A DNA stretch of 39,946 nucleotides, taken from the IMG/VR virus record IMGVR_UViG_3300034375_008483, positions 1 through 39,946 of that record; one strand, given 5' to 3'. Shown here piece after piece: positions 22,977 to 30,558 of this stretch; positions within the stretch are counted from its first letter, which is position 1; the number at the start of each line of letters is the position of its first letter. Both the position numbers and the translations under genes were made by a program. This DNA is from a virus. Below the pieces are notes generated by a model. It had not been told where the DNA came from, searched no databases, and saw only the letters and a program-made list of their open reading frames with translations.

Positions 22977-23360
22977 ATGAACAGAAACTACCAATATTCG
23001 ATCCAGGTTTACGTGAAGGAACAGAAGCAGTGGGTCTACCTGGGGGAGAGATTCCGCCGGATGAAGGGCAAATTCGCAGAGGGAGCATGGGCAACGCTGA
23101 TCACGTTCACCTCGGGAAAGGCACCCTTCCGCCTGATCTGCGTCGAGACCGGATTCGTTGAGGGCCGGCAGAACTATTCGATGAAGGACGACCTCGACAA
23201 GGCGCCCGGAAACCCGAACGAGGGCGTCAAGAAGGCAGCCGCGAATGCCGTCAAGGAGGTGAAGGAAGCGGCCCTACCCAGGCCGAAAATCATTCAGCCG
23301 AACGGGGGCAAGGTCATTGAATTTCCAAAGGAACCGGTGAACAACCGTTCCCGAGGATAG
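22977..23360 (+). CDS. Hypothetical protein between terminase and portal
   Basis: 127 aa. The N-terminal 60 residues look beta-rich and aromatic (NYQYSIQVYVKEQKQWVYLGERFRR), then WATLITFTSGKAPFRLICVETGF. The C-terminal half is Ala/Lys-rich helix and a Pro/Gly tail. No domain is recognised. It is probably a small structural or packaging accessory protein on the basis of location. Confidence 0.6.
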   Translation: MNRNYQYSIQVYVKEQKQWVYLGERFRRMKGKFAEGAWATLITFTSGKAPFRLICVETGFVEGRQNYSMKDDLDKAPGNPNEGVKKAAANAVKEVKEAALPRPKIIQPNGGKVIEFPKEPVNNRSRG

Positions 23361-23420
23361 TTTTTGCTTTTGACTGATGCCGGTATTTCTGGCACTGTTG
23401 GACATTCACCCCTTTGAATC

Positions 23421-23750
23421 ATGGCCGGCGAAGCATTCTACCAACTGCTAAGAAACAACCGCAGACGACGCAAGAAGGCGCGGCGTAAAGCCGCACAAAA
23501 GCGGGACAGGTGGTCGGACATCCGGAAGAAGGAGAAAGAGCGGTATCGGGCTCTCCGAGGAAAATACACACAGTTCATCGAGGACAATCTCGAGCCGATT
23601 CCGGCTGAGACTGAGATCATTGACGAACGCACGGGAAGCAATCAAACCGATCCGAGGAAACGCAACCGCACACGGTTCGGAGTCCTTCAAACCATGCCTC
23701 GGGGTGGATACCTTGGCGCACCGAAATCGCCGATGGGCGGACCTAAGTAG
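23421..23750 (+). CDS. Small highly basic protein
   Basis: 109 aa. The N-terminal 50 residues are dominated by Arg and Lys (NNRRRRKKARRKAAQKR), followed by a helix and a disordered Gly/Pro tail. Strong positive charge suggests DNA or RNA binding or a head-interior function. It ends immediately before the portal start. The start lacks a Shine-Dalgarno. Confidence 0.6.
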   Translation: MAGEAFYQLLRNNRRRRKKARRKAAQKRDRWSDIRKKEKERYRALRGKYTQFIEDNLEPIPAETEIIDERTGSNQTDPRKRNRTRFGVLQTMPRGGYLGAPKSPMGGPK

Positions 23751-25400
23751 ATGCAATCCAGAGTCGAGAAACTACTCCAACGTAGGAAGGATGCCGAAAA
23801 CATGCGGACATTCTTCCACTCCCATTGGCGCGAGCAGGCTAACTACTTCCGCCAGAACATCGACAATATCGGCACCGAGAAACACCGGACCCAACCGAAC
23901 ACCTCCCGGCAGTCTGCTCTTTTCGATTCCGTAGGAAGCGAGGCAGCCTCATCCTATGCGGCCGGCTGCATGGCGTGGCTCTCACCATCGGAATCTGCGT
24001 GGTTTAAGTTCGCGCCCCCGAAGCAGATGGAGGGAGACGACGAGGTCACATCCTGGTATTCCAAATGCACGGAGATCACTCGGGAGGTTCTCGCGAATTC
24101 CAACTTCTACCGGGAGATCCACAAACTCTATCTCGACGACGGGGTGTTCGGCACGGGATCGATGCATATGGACACGGATCCCGTCCTTGGTCTCAACTTC
24201 CGGACGATGCGAATCGGTTCCTACTCGATCCTGGAGGACATGCGAGGCAATGTCGACACAGTGTTCGAGGACAAGGAATTCACAGCTCGACAAGCGGTTG
24301 AAAAGTTCGGGGAAGAGAATGTGGGGAAAACGGTCCGGCAAGCATGGCAGAATCCGCAACGCATCGACAAATCGAAGTTTACTTTCACTCGGGTAGTGGT
24401 GCCGAATAACGAGATCCAGAGAGGCTACATCGATGCGACCGGCATGCCCTGGTCGATCATCTGGATTGCGGTCGACGACAAGGTGGAGTGTTCCGTAGAA
24501 GGGGCATGGTCGATGCCGACCTTTGTTCACCGGCACATGACCTACACCGACACGGCATGGGGATTCGGCCCAGGGTGGCAGGCAACCCCTGACATGCGAC
24601 AACTCAACGAGCAGCAGATGTTCCTCGACTCACTGGTAGAAACTCTGGTGGTCCCTCGCGTCATGGCACACGTAGACCATGAGGGGAAGATCGACATGCG
24701 ACCAGGGGGAGTCACCACCTTCACCGACCCGAACAAGATTCCGAAGGTTTGGCTCGAGAACGGAAGCTACCCTGCCGGAGTCGATCGGGTAGAGTGGCGG
24801 CAGAACAATATTCGCCGCGCCTTTCACAACCACCTGTTCCAAGTCATGAGCGAAATTCCTCCTGGAAAGGAAGTGACTGCGACGGAGATCGTGCAACGGC
24901 AACGGGATCAACTCCCTGCGTTCTCGCCGACCTTCGCCGCCAAGATGGTCGAGGTGTTCAATCCGCTGGGCCGAAGAGCGTTTGGCGCCCTGCTACGCAT
25001 GCAGGCATTCCCTCCACCTCCCAAGCAATTGCAGATCCAGATGGAGAACGGGGTCCACATCCCCGACCCTCGCATGGTCTACTCTTCCCGGATGGCATTG
25101 CAGATTGAGGCACTCGAGAATGAATCATTCGGTCGATACTTTGAATCGCTGGGTGCATTCGCTCAACTGAACCCCGGTGTGATCGATCACGTAAACTGGG
25201 ACGCAGCAGTCCGCGAATACGGAAGGAACGAAGGGGTGCCGGAGAGTTGGATCATGCCGGAGTCTGATGTCCGCCGGATGCGCGAAGCAAGAGCGGAAGA
25301 GCAGGCGCGTTTGCAGGAGCAGGAGCAGGCATTGCAGGAGTCACAAGCGGTGAAGAATGAGTCGGAAGCAGTCAAGAACATGGAACAGGTCGCGGCGTAA
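23751..25400 (+). CDS. Portal protein (head-to-tail connector, T7 gp8 type)
   Basis: 549 aa, typical for podovirus connectors. The sequence follows the known pattern: an N-terminal helix (NMRTFFHSHWREQANYF), FDSVGSEAASSYAAGCMAWLSPSESAWFKF, a central TREVLANSNFYREIHKLYLDDGVFGTGSM region, and NEQQMFLDSLVETLVVPRV. The C-terminus is a Gln/Glu-rich coiled region (EQARLQEQEQALQES). Twelve copies should form the vertex through which DNA passes. The stop is followed after 3 nt by the Bbp19-like gene. Confidence 0.9.
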   Translation: MQSRVEKLLQRRKDAENMRTFFHSHWREQANYFRQNIDNIGTEKHRTQPNTSRQSALFDSVGSEAASSYAAGCMAWLSPSESAWFKFAPPKQMEGDDEVTSWYSKCTEITREVLANSNFYREIHKLYLDDGVFGTGSMHMDTDPVLGLNFRTMRIGSYSILEDMRGNVDTVFEDKEFTARQAVEKFGEENVGKTVRQAWQNPQRIDKSKFTFTRVVVPNNEIQRGYIDATGMPWSIIWIAVDDKVECSVEGAWSMPTFVHRHMTYTDTAWGFGPGWQATPDMRQLNEQQMFLDSLVETLVVPRVMAHVDHEGKIDMRPGGVTTFTDPNKIPKVWLENGSYPAGVDRVEWRQNNIRRAFHNHLFQVMSEIPPGKEVTATEIVQRQRDQLPAFSPTFAAKMVEVFNPLGRRAFGALLRMQAFPPPPKQLQIQMENGVHIPDPRMVYSSRMALQIEALENESFGRYFESLGAFAQLNPGVIDHVNWDAAVREYGRNEGVPESWIMPESDVRRMREARAEEQARLQEQEQALQESQAVKNESEAVKNMEQVAA

Positions 25401-25403
25401 CGG

Positions 25404-25703
25404 ATGAACATCAGCGAAAGAGTGGCATCCCCTCGGGTAGGGGAAAAGCCCCAGGATCACAAGAGACGACAGGAGAGATTCGCGAAGGCATGCAAAGAGA
25501 TTCTCAACACCCCGGAGGGACGCATTATCCTGGGTGAACTTGTCCAATCGACGCATCCGATGCAGCCGAGATTCCATGAATCACTTTCGACATCACAATC
25601 AGCATTTCTGGACGGGGAGATTTCAACCCTCTCCTTCCTAATACACACAAGCAACAACACGGATTTACTCCAATTACCACCAGCATTAATCGATAAGACA
25701 TGA
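25404..25703 (+). CDS. Bbp19-like small structural protein
   Basis: 99 aa. The pattern FAKACKEILNTPEGRIILGELVQ, followed by MQPRFHESLSTSQSAFLDGEISTLSFLI, resembles the Bbp19 family (Bordetella phage BPP-1), in which 'TPEGRxVL' and a later 'FREGxR' helix recur. It lies just after the portal gene, as in BPP-1-like phages. The stop overlaps the next ATG (ATGA). A structural or portal-accessory role is expected. Confidence 0.65.
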   Translation: MNISERVASPRVGEKPQDHKRRQERFAKACKEILNTPEGRIILGELVQSTHPMQPRFHESLSTSQSAFLDGEISTLSFLIHTSNNTDLLQLPPALIDKT

Positions 25704-26344
25704 GTGAACAACTTACACGCCAGGAAATGGTCGATATTCTCCACGGGGAGGGCATCAAGGCCAATGTGAACGAGGGAGTCGACGCACTACGCGTAAAGCT
25801 CGAAGAGAATAACCTCATGCCAGATGAGTCCCTGCCGGCGCCGGTTGCCGGTGGTGATGTGGTGGAAGAGATTTCCGAAGAGGAGGGCGGGGACGTTGAA
25901 TCCCGCACCGCAAGCGAACCCGTCCCCTCGGAGGAGACCAACAAGGTGGTCAACGACGACGACGACATCACCATCTCGCGACGGGAACTGAAGCGCCTGA
26001 AGGATGCATCGGAATTCGAGGAGAAGCAGGAGCGGGACGCAGAACGCAAGCGGGAGATTCTCGGTGAGCGTGAGACAGGGAAGTCAGAGTATGACCTCGA
26101 CGACCTGGAAGACGACGATGCACCGGATCCGACCGTCAACCTCTCGGCTCAGTTCGAGGGCGAGAATGGCGAAGTGAAACCCGGCGATGTCGGAGTCACG
26201 ATGCGCGAGGACATTGCCTCCGGATGCCCGATGCCGGACAAGATGCTGGGGGACAAGGATCCCCTGGTGATTGCATGGCGGAAGAAGAACTGGGGAGCGA
26301 AGAAGTTTCGCCGGGTCTACGGGCGCCGCCGCGGCCAATTCTAG
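25700..26344 (+). CDS. Acidic hypothetical head protein with SAP-like N-terminus
   Basis: 214 aa. Residues 4-37 (LTRQEMVDILHGEGIKANVNEGVDALRVKLEE) resemble a small SAP or LEM-like helix-extended-helix motif. The middle is strongly acidic and disordered (SEEEGGDVESRTASEP, NDDDDITISRRELKRLKD). The C-terminal 60 residues have a compact pattern (MPDKMLGDKDPLVIAWRKKNWGAKKFRRVYGRR). It sits between Bbp19-like and scaffold genes, so a head-assembly role is likely; no family recognised. Confidence 0.6.
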   Translation: MSEQLTRQEMVDILHGEGIKANVNEGVDALRVKLEENNLMPDESLPAPVAGGDVVEEISEEEGGDVESRTASEPVPSEETNKVVNDDDDITISRRELKRLKDASEFEEKQERDAERKREILGERETGKSEYDLDDLEDDDAPDPTVNLSAQFEGENGEVKPGDVGVTMREDIASGCPMPDKMLGDKDPLVIAWRKKNWGAKKFRRVYGRRRGQF

Positions 26345-26377
26345 TCGACAGATTGAACAACAACAGAAGGAGAATAG

Positions 26378-27343
26378 ATGTGGAAAAGAGCAATACAAGG
26401 ATTCCCGAGATTTCATGAAGAGGAGAGTGGTGGAGGCGGCGACGGTGGAGGTGCCGGTGATGCTGCTGCTGCTGCTGCTGCTGGTGATGCTGGTGCCGAC
26501 CAGGGCGGAGGCAACGGTGGATCCTCGCCGGCCGGAATCTTCAAAGAGGAGGGCAGCCTGGAGTTCCGGGAGAATTGGTATGACGGGATCGAATCCCTCA
26601 AAGGACATGAGAACTACCTCCAGCAGTTTTCATCCTTCGACAAGATGGTGCAGTCCGGACGGGACTTCATGTCCAAATACCGAGAGAAGACAGATCACCT
26701 TCTGGAGATCCCCAGCGAGGAGTCGCCTGAAGAGGTTGTGGCGGCCTATCGGGAAAAGATGGGCATCCCGGACGCTCCTGAAAAGTATGAGATCAAGCCG
26801 GACGATGGTATCATGCCCGAGGGTAGCGAGATCGAAGCTGAGAAAATTAAAGCCTTCGAGGCATTCGCAGCAGAGACTGGCGCCCCGAAAGAACTTGCTC
26901 AGAAGATGTTCAACTACTTCCTGAAGGCGGACATCAAGGAATTCGAGACCCTACAGCATCAGGAGCAGCAAGAGGCGCAGGAGGCTGAGAAGCACCTGCA
27001 AGAAACCTGGGGGCGCGACTACGAGAAGAAGTCCGCACAGGTGAAGCACCTCGCCAATGAATTCGGTATGCCGCCGGAGGAGCAGGAGGCATTGAAGATC
27101 CCCGGAGTGGCTAAACTGCTCGGGGCAATTGCCGGCAGGGTCCAGGAGGGCAAGGTGACCGAAGAGTTGGGAACACCGACCGATATGTCGTTCGGAGCGC
27201 AGGCAAAGTCGATCATTCACGACAAGAGCAATGCGCAATATGATGCGTATCACAACGGGTCTCACCCGGACAACAAGATGGTCAGAGAGAAGGTTCGGAA
27301 CCTCTTGAAACAATCCGTTGACAGTGGAGAGCCGCAACGATAG
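26378..27343 (+). CDS. Scaffolding protein
   Basis: 321 aa. The N-terminus is Gly/Ala/Asp-rich and disordered (GGGGDGGGAGDAAAAAAAGDAG), then helical acidic sequence with YREKMGIPDAPEKYEIKPDDG, AFEAFAAETGAPKELAQKMFNYFLKADI and a long Gln/Glu coil. The 'PxxYE' module followed by 'FKxxAxxxGLSxxQAQ' helices is characteristic of podovirus scaffold or head assembly proteins encoded before the capsid gene. One of the few genes here with a strong Shine-Dalgarno (AGAAGGAG). It should form the inner core of the procapsid and leave before DNA entry. A terminator follows. Confidence 0.8.
   Translation: MWKRAIQGFPRFHEEESGGGGDGGGAGDAAAAAAAGDAGADQGGGNGGSSPAGIFKEEGSLEFRENWYDGIESLKGHENYLQQFSSFDKMVQSGRDFMSKYREKTDHLLEIPSEESPEEVVAAYREKMGIPDAPEKYEIKPDDGIMPEGSEIEAEKIKAFEAFAAETGAPKELAQKMFNYFLKADIKEFETLQHQEQQEAQEAEKHLQETWGRDYEKKSAQVKHLANEFGMPPEEQEALKIPGVAKLLGAIAGRVQEGKVTEELGTPTDMSFGAQAKSIIHDKSNAQYDAYHNGSHPDNKMVREKVRNLLKQSVDSGEPQR
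26462..26482 (+). repeat. (GCT)7 microsatellite in scaffold gene
   Basis: Seven GCT triplets encode the Ala run in the disordered N-terminus of the scaffold. Loss or gain of units would keep the frame. Confidence 0.9.
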
Positions 27344-27390
27344 TATTCCAGCGTTACGCCGACCTTTGAACAGTCTCGTTTCGTCATCAC

Positions 27391-27434
27391 GCCCTCCCTC
27401 TGGAAAGCAGTTCCCAGGGGGAGGGCTTTTTTTT
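27391..27434 (+). terminator. Strong rho-independent terminator between scaffold and capsid genes
   Basis: A 13-bp stem (GCCCTCCCTCTGG pairing with CCAGGGGGAGGGC, one G-T wobble) with a 9-nt loop is followed by eight Ts (27427-27434). This is the best terminator in the window. It separates scaffold and capsid, so the capsid gene must have its own promoter or readthrough must set the ratio. Confidence 0.9.
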
Positions 27435-27591
27435 CTTGCCATAGTGACCGGTTTGGGCTTATCGTCTCCATAGCTCAGTAGCGGCCCTATTCAGGCATAC
27501 CGGCACAGAGTTCTCACCGTTCCCGAAACGGCCTCTTGAGAGCCTACCGATTCGAGGGTGAAGCAACCACTTAGAACCTGAATAAAACACA
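27435..27591 (+). promoter_or_regulatory. Structured leader region of the capsid gene
   Basis: About 157 nt with no ORF between the terminator and the capsid ATG. It holds two hairpins, CCGTT-CCCGA-AACGG (27517-27531) and GGC-CTCT-TG-AGAG-CC (27530-27544), and a tRNA-like phrase CCATAGCTCAGTAG (27470-27483). No convincing -35/-10 pair is seen; TTGCCA at 27436 is a weak candidate. The leader ends in an A-rich stretch without Shine-Dalgarno. A capsid-specific promoter and a stable 5' leader are likely but not proved. Confidence 0.45.
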
Positions 27592-28512
27592 ATGGCATTA
27601 TCTCCATCTTTGGAGATCCCAGAACACTACCGGCGCGAGTTCGCCGAAAACTGGGATCACAATGTGAATCAGGAGATCCAACGACTCGGGAATCGCGTTC
27701 GCGTTGATAACTGGGCCGGCAAAAGCAAAGTCTACAACGACATCGATGAAGTCGAGTGGACGGAGCGAACGGGTCGCCTGACGAACTCCACCCTCACTGA
27801 GGTCACGGGAAAAGCACGGGAAGCGGTAAAACGCGACTTTAAGTGCCAAGTCGTATTCGACCAAGTCGACGACGATTTTCTCGGAATGTTGGGCCAACCG
27901 GATTCGGAAGTGCAGGAAGAAATGCGCCGCGCGTGGAACCGAAAGGTTGACACACTTGTCGCTCTCGCCTGTGACCAGACCGAATACGGTGGCGCGGAAT
28001 CCTATACCGATGCAATCGATCTCCCGTCCTCTCAGCAGGTCGGAGTCCAGTTCGGAGAGTCTCCTGCCGCTAACATCGGCATGACTCCATCGAAGCTGGA
28101 AGAGGCAGTTCGCATTCTCGAAACCTATGACATTTTCTGCGACGAAGAAGAGATCGCAGTCGCCATGGGACCAGCAGAGAAACGTGACCTGCTCCAGTAT
28201 CTCAAGACGGCAACGAACGAGGTCTGGGCGAACATGATCGGTGCATGGCACGAAGGCAAAGAGAAGAAACTCTACGGCATGGATGTGATCATCACGAACC
28301 GACTTCAACACTCGAGTTCGACTGATATTGCGACCTGCTTTGTCTACTCGAAAGAGCGAGGTCTGATTGTTGTCCCTGACGACATGAAGATCAAGTTCGA
28401 TGAGCGAGCAGACCTGGATCACGCGATTCAGATCAGCGCATACAGCAAATACTGTGTGCTTCGCCGGTTCGAGAAAACTGTCGTGACCATCGCCTGCGAT
28501 CGTTCGCCTTAA
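27592..28512 (+). CDS. Major capsid protein
   Basis: 306 aa. The order LEIPEHYRREFAENWDHNVNQEIQRLGNRVRV at the N-terminus and ITNRLQHSSSTDIATCFVYSKERGLIVV near the C-terminus match the phage capsid family of HK97 fold used by many podoviruses. The pattern VDDDFLGMLGQPDSEVQEEMRRAWNRKVD covers the P-domain helix. Position after the scaffold and before a small beta-rich protein fits. It forms the icosahedral shell. An antisense frame of 310 aa covers it (27598-28530) but is a codon-bias shadow. The start lacks a Shine-Dalgarno despite needing the highest expression in the genome. Confidence 0.88.
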   Translation: MALSPSLEIPEHYRREFAENWDHNVNQEIQRLGNRVRVDNWAGKSKVYNDIDEVEWTERTGRLTNSTLTEVTGKAREAVKRDFKCQVVFDQVDDDFLGMLGQPDSEVQEEMRRAWNRKVDTLVALACDQTEYGGAESYTDAIDLPSSQQVGVQFGESPAANIGMTPSKLEEAVRILETYDIFCDEEEIAVAMGPAEKRDLLQYLKTATNEVWANMIGAWHEGKEKKLYGMDVIITNRLQHSSSTDIATCFVYSKERGLIVVPDDMKIKFDERADLDHAIQISAYSKYCVLRRFEKTVVTIACDRSP

Positions 28513-28553
28513 TCGGTAGCGGTTCAACATTAACAGAAAGGAATTTTTGAATC

Positions 28554-29024
28554 ATGGCATTTCTCACTGACCACCCACTCTACACATCCCAGCAGAATCG
28601 GAAGAAGACTCGCAACGCGATGCCCTCCCACCGGACTCTGGTGCATGCTGAACGGGTTGCCAAACCGGCAGCCTACACGTTTGACGCGACTCCATCCGGG
28701 GACGACGACATCCGACTCTGTTTCCTTCCGGCTAAGACGGCCTATGTCGTCCCGGAAAAGTGTCGGGTAACGTCCTTGAACGGGGCAATCAACGGAAGCT
28801 TTCGCCTCGAGAAACTCGGGACCGATGGCACCACTGTCACAGCACTGACCGGTGCGGTCGCAGTGAATGACGACTCTGTCGCCTTCACGCGTCCCTCTGG
28901 CAATGCGCTAGTCCAGGTCAACGAAGGGGAACTCCTGATCCTCACCATCACTGCCGTTACGGCAATCGTGAGCGGTGACATCGTGGAAGTCCTCATCAGC
29001 TATCTGGACGAGGAAATGGGATAA
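28554..29024 (+). CDS. Putative head decoration/stabilisation protein
   Basis: 156 aa, directly after the capsid gene. The first 55 residues are extended and basic; residues 65-155 are predicted beta-rich (FRLEKLGTDGTTVTALTGAVAVNDDSVAF, LLILTITAVTAIVSGDIVEVLISYLDE). Small beta proteins of this length encoded after the capsid are usually decoration or capsid-cement proteins. AGAAAGGAA lies 12 nt before the start. The assignment is from position and secondary-structure look only. Confidence 0.6.
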   Translation: MAFLTDHPLYTSQQNRKKTRNAMPSHRTLVHAERVAKPAAYTFDATPSGDDDIRLCFLPAKTAYVVPEKCRVTSLNGAINGSFRLEKLGTDGTTVTALTGAVAVNDDSVAFTRPSGNALVQVNEGELLILTITAVTAIVSGDIVEVLISYLDEEMG

Positions 29025-29050
29025 TTCTTCCCACATCACCCACCTGATGG

Positions 29051-29081
29051 GCGCCTCGGGGACTTATCCACCTCGAGGCGC
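29051..29081 (+). terminator. Possible weak terminator hairpin after the decoration gene
   Basis: GCGCCTCG pairs with CGAGGCGC (8 bp), the stem extended inward by two pairs across one mismatch. Only three Ts follow (CTTTCCCC), so it is a weak terminator or a mRNA-processing or attenuation hairpin. It ends 11 nt before the next ATG. Confidence 0.45.
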
Positions 29082-29092
29082 TTTCCCCGCTG

Positions 29093-29713
29093 ATGAGTTA
29101 CACCGACACGACGATCGCAAACCTGGCACTATCTCATCTCGGGCAGAGCGGGATTGTCGCCTATACGGAGAACTCACCGAAGGCGGACAAGGTTCGTAGG
29201 ATTTACCCACTGTGTAGGGATGCTCTTCTGCGGTCTCACCCGTGGAACTTTGCAATCACCCGAGCGGTTCTGACTGCGTCAGCTACGGCACCCACATTCG
29301 GGCCGGCCTACTCCTACCCACTCCCGTCTGACTGCCTTCGCATTGTCACTCTCAACGGACAGGAAGCATTCATGAATCAGGCGTTCTACTCGATCGAGAG
29401 TGGCAACCTGATCACAAAAGCGGACTCCGCCAAGGTCACATACATCCGGAGAGTGACCGATCCAGCGGAGTTCGATGAGACGTTCATCGAGGCATTCAGC
29501 CTGAAACTGGGGCATATGCTTGCCCAGATTTTGACGCAAGACTCTGAGAAGGAGGCAATGCTGTTGGCGAAGTTCAGCGAGATGGCATTGCCAGAAGCAC
29601 AGCAAACGAACGCGCAGGAAGACGACCCGGAGGTCATCCCGCCATTTGCGACCAGCAGGACATGGAGCAGACGTTCTCGGCATGGAACCGGGTATTTCGA
29701 CTCTGACTGGTGA
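29093..29713 (+). CDS. Tail tubular protein A / head-tail adaptor (T7 gp11-like)
   Basis: 206 aa. The pattern IANLALSHLGQ...I, VRRIYPLCRDALLRSHPWNFAITRAVL, then YSYPLPSDCLRIVTLNG and a helical C-terminus (FIEAFSLKLGHMLAQIL) is typical of the tail tubular A family. It forms a ring between portal and nozzle. The final residues are Ser/Arg-rich and disordered. The stop overlaps the GTG start of the next gene by GTGA. Confidence 0.87.
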   Translation: MSYTDTTIANLALSHLGQSGIVAYTENSPKADKVRRIYPLCRDALLRSHPWNFAITRAVLTASATAPTFGPAYSYPLPSDCLRIVTLNGQEAFMNQAFYSIESGNLITKADSAKVTYIRRVTDPAEFDETFIEAFSLKLGHMLAQILTQDSEKEAMLLAKFSEMALPEAQQTNAQEDDPEVIPPFATSRTWSRRSRHGTGYFDSDW

Positions 29714-30558
29714 AGACGCTATCCCCCATTCCAAATAGTCAGCCTGCATCAGAAGAGCGCCGGCTCGATGACAATATCATTGGCGAGGGCAAGGAGCATT
29801 TCGGATGGCGCCTCCCTCCGAAGTTTCTCTGGTGTGATGGATCGGCATACTCGTCGAGACTCAGTGGAGGGTATTCGGAACTTGCTCGGGAGATCGGGAA
29901 GGGTGAGGTAGTCGGGGCATTCTCAGACATAGAAGCTTTCTCTGTTCAGTGGTCGCTTGGATTAACCACGCTTACGACATCTTTCCCGCATACCCTCGTT
30001 GTGGGTGATATTATGTTTATGTCCGGGGCATCCAGTTTCACCGGAGGCTGGACTTCTGCGGTCGGGTTCTCCGATTTTGCGCATGCACCGTTGATTGTAC
30101 TCACGACTCCTACTGACCGGACGTTGACGGTCACATCACCCCTCAACAGTGCCTTCCCTGGCGCAATAACTGCGATCGGGTCTTCCGGCAGTTCCTGGTC
30201 GACGACATTCAATGTTCCGGATTGTCGCGATCGGGTCGGAGTGGGGAGGGGAAACATGGGTGGAACTGATGCAGCAGTCATCGGCACGGAGAACACCATC
30301 CACCTGAATCACCAGTTCGGCGAGGACGCGCATTTGCTCACGGGTCAGGAGTCGGGAGTCCAGAACCATACCCACCCCTACGTGGACCGCTACGACCAGG
30401 GAACCGACGCAGACGGAAATGGTGGTAAGGCCCGAAATAACGATATTGTTACCGACAACAGAACCACAAGCGGTTCCGGAAATATTGATGCGGTCGAAGC
30501 TCACAACAACCTCCAACCGTCCTACATCTGCAACAAGATCATTCGTTATCTACGATAA
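29710..30558 (+). CDS. Collar-domain tail protein with split domain
   Basis: 282 aa, GTG start. Residues 34-65 (RLPPKFLWCDGSAYSSRLSGGYSELAREIG) and 165-185 (TTFNVPDCRDRVGVGRGNMGG) are the two halves of a tail collar domain, usually separated by a few residues. Here about 90 residues of beta-rich sequence (71-160) are inserted. The C-terminal part has a His/Asn-rich loop (LNHQFGEDAHLLTG, NHTHPYVD) and ends in the typical NNLQPSYICNKIIRYL. The family contributes to receptor-binding fibres or baseplate. It lies between the two tail tube genes rather than with the tail fibre at 8807. Confidence 0.8.
   Translation: MKTLSPIPNSQPASEERRLDDNIIGEGKEHFGWRLPPKFLWCDGSAYSSRLSGGYSELAREIGKGEVVGAFSDIEAFSVQWSLGLTTLTTSFPHTLVVGDIMFMSGASSFTGGWTSAVGFSDFAHAPLIVLTTPTDRTLTVTSPLNSAFPGAITAIGSSGSSWSTTFNVPDCRDRVGVGRGNMGGTDAAVIGTENTIHLNHQFGEDAHLLTGQESGVQNHTHPYVDRYDQGTDADGNGGKARNNDIVTDNRTTSGSGNIDAVEAHNNLQPSYICNKIIRYLR

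Noticed and set aside
23361-23420. Promoter TTGACT before the 109-aa gene
   Set aside because: The -10 position 17 nt downstream (CACTGT) matches poorly and a small TGCCGG/CTGGCA hairpin overlaps it, so it was not listed as a feature.
27465-27570. tRNA-like phrase (CCATAGCTCAGTAG ... GATTCGA)
   Set aside because: Acceptor arms do not pair and the T-arm has only about 3 pairs, so a cloverleaf cannot form. Kept only as a note in the leader entry.
27598-28530. 310-codon antisense frame over the capsid gene
   Set aside because: It mirrors the capsid ORF, has no recognisable motif, and arises from codon-position composition. The + strand frame has clear capsid features.
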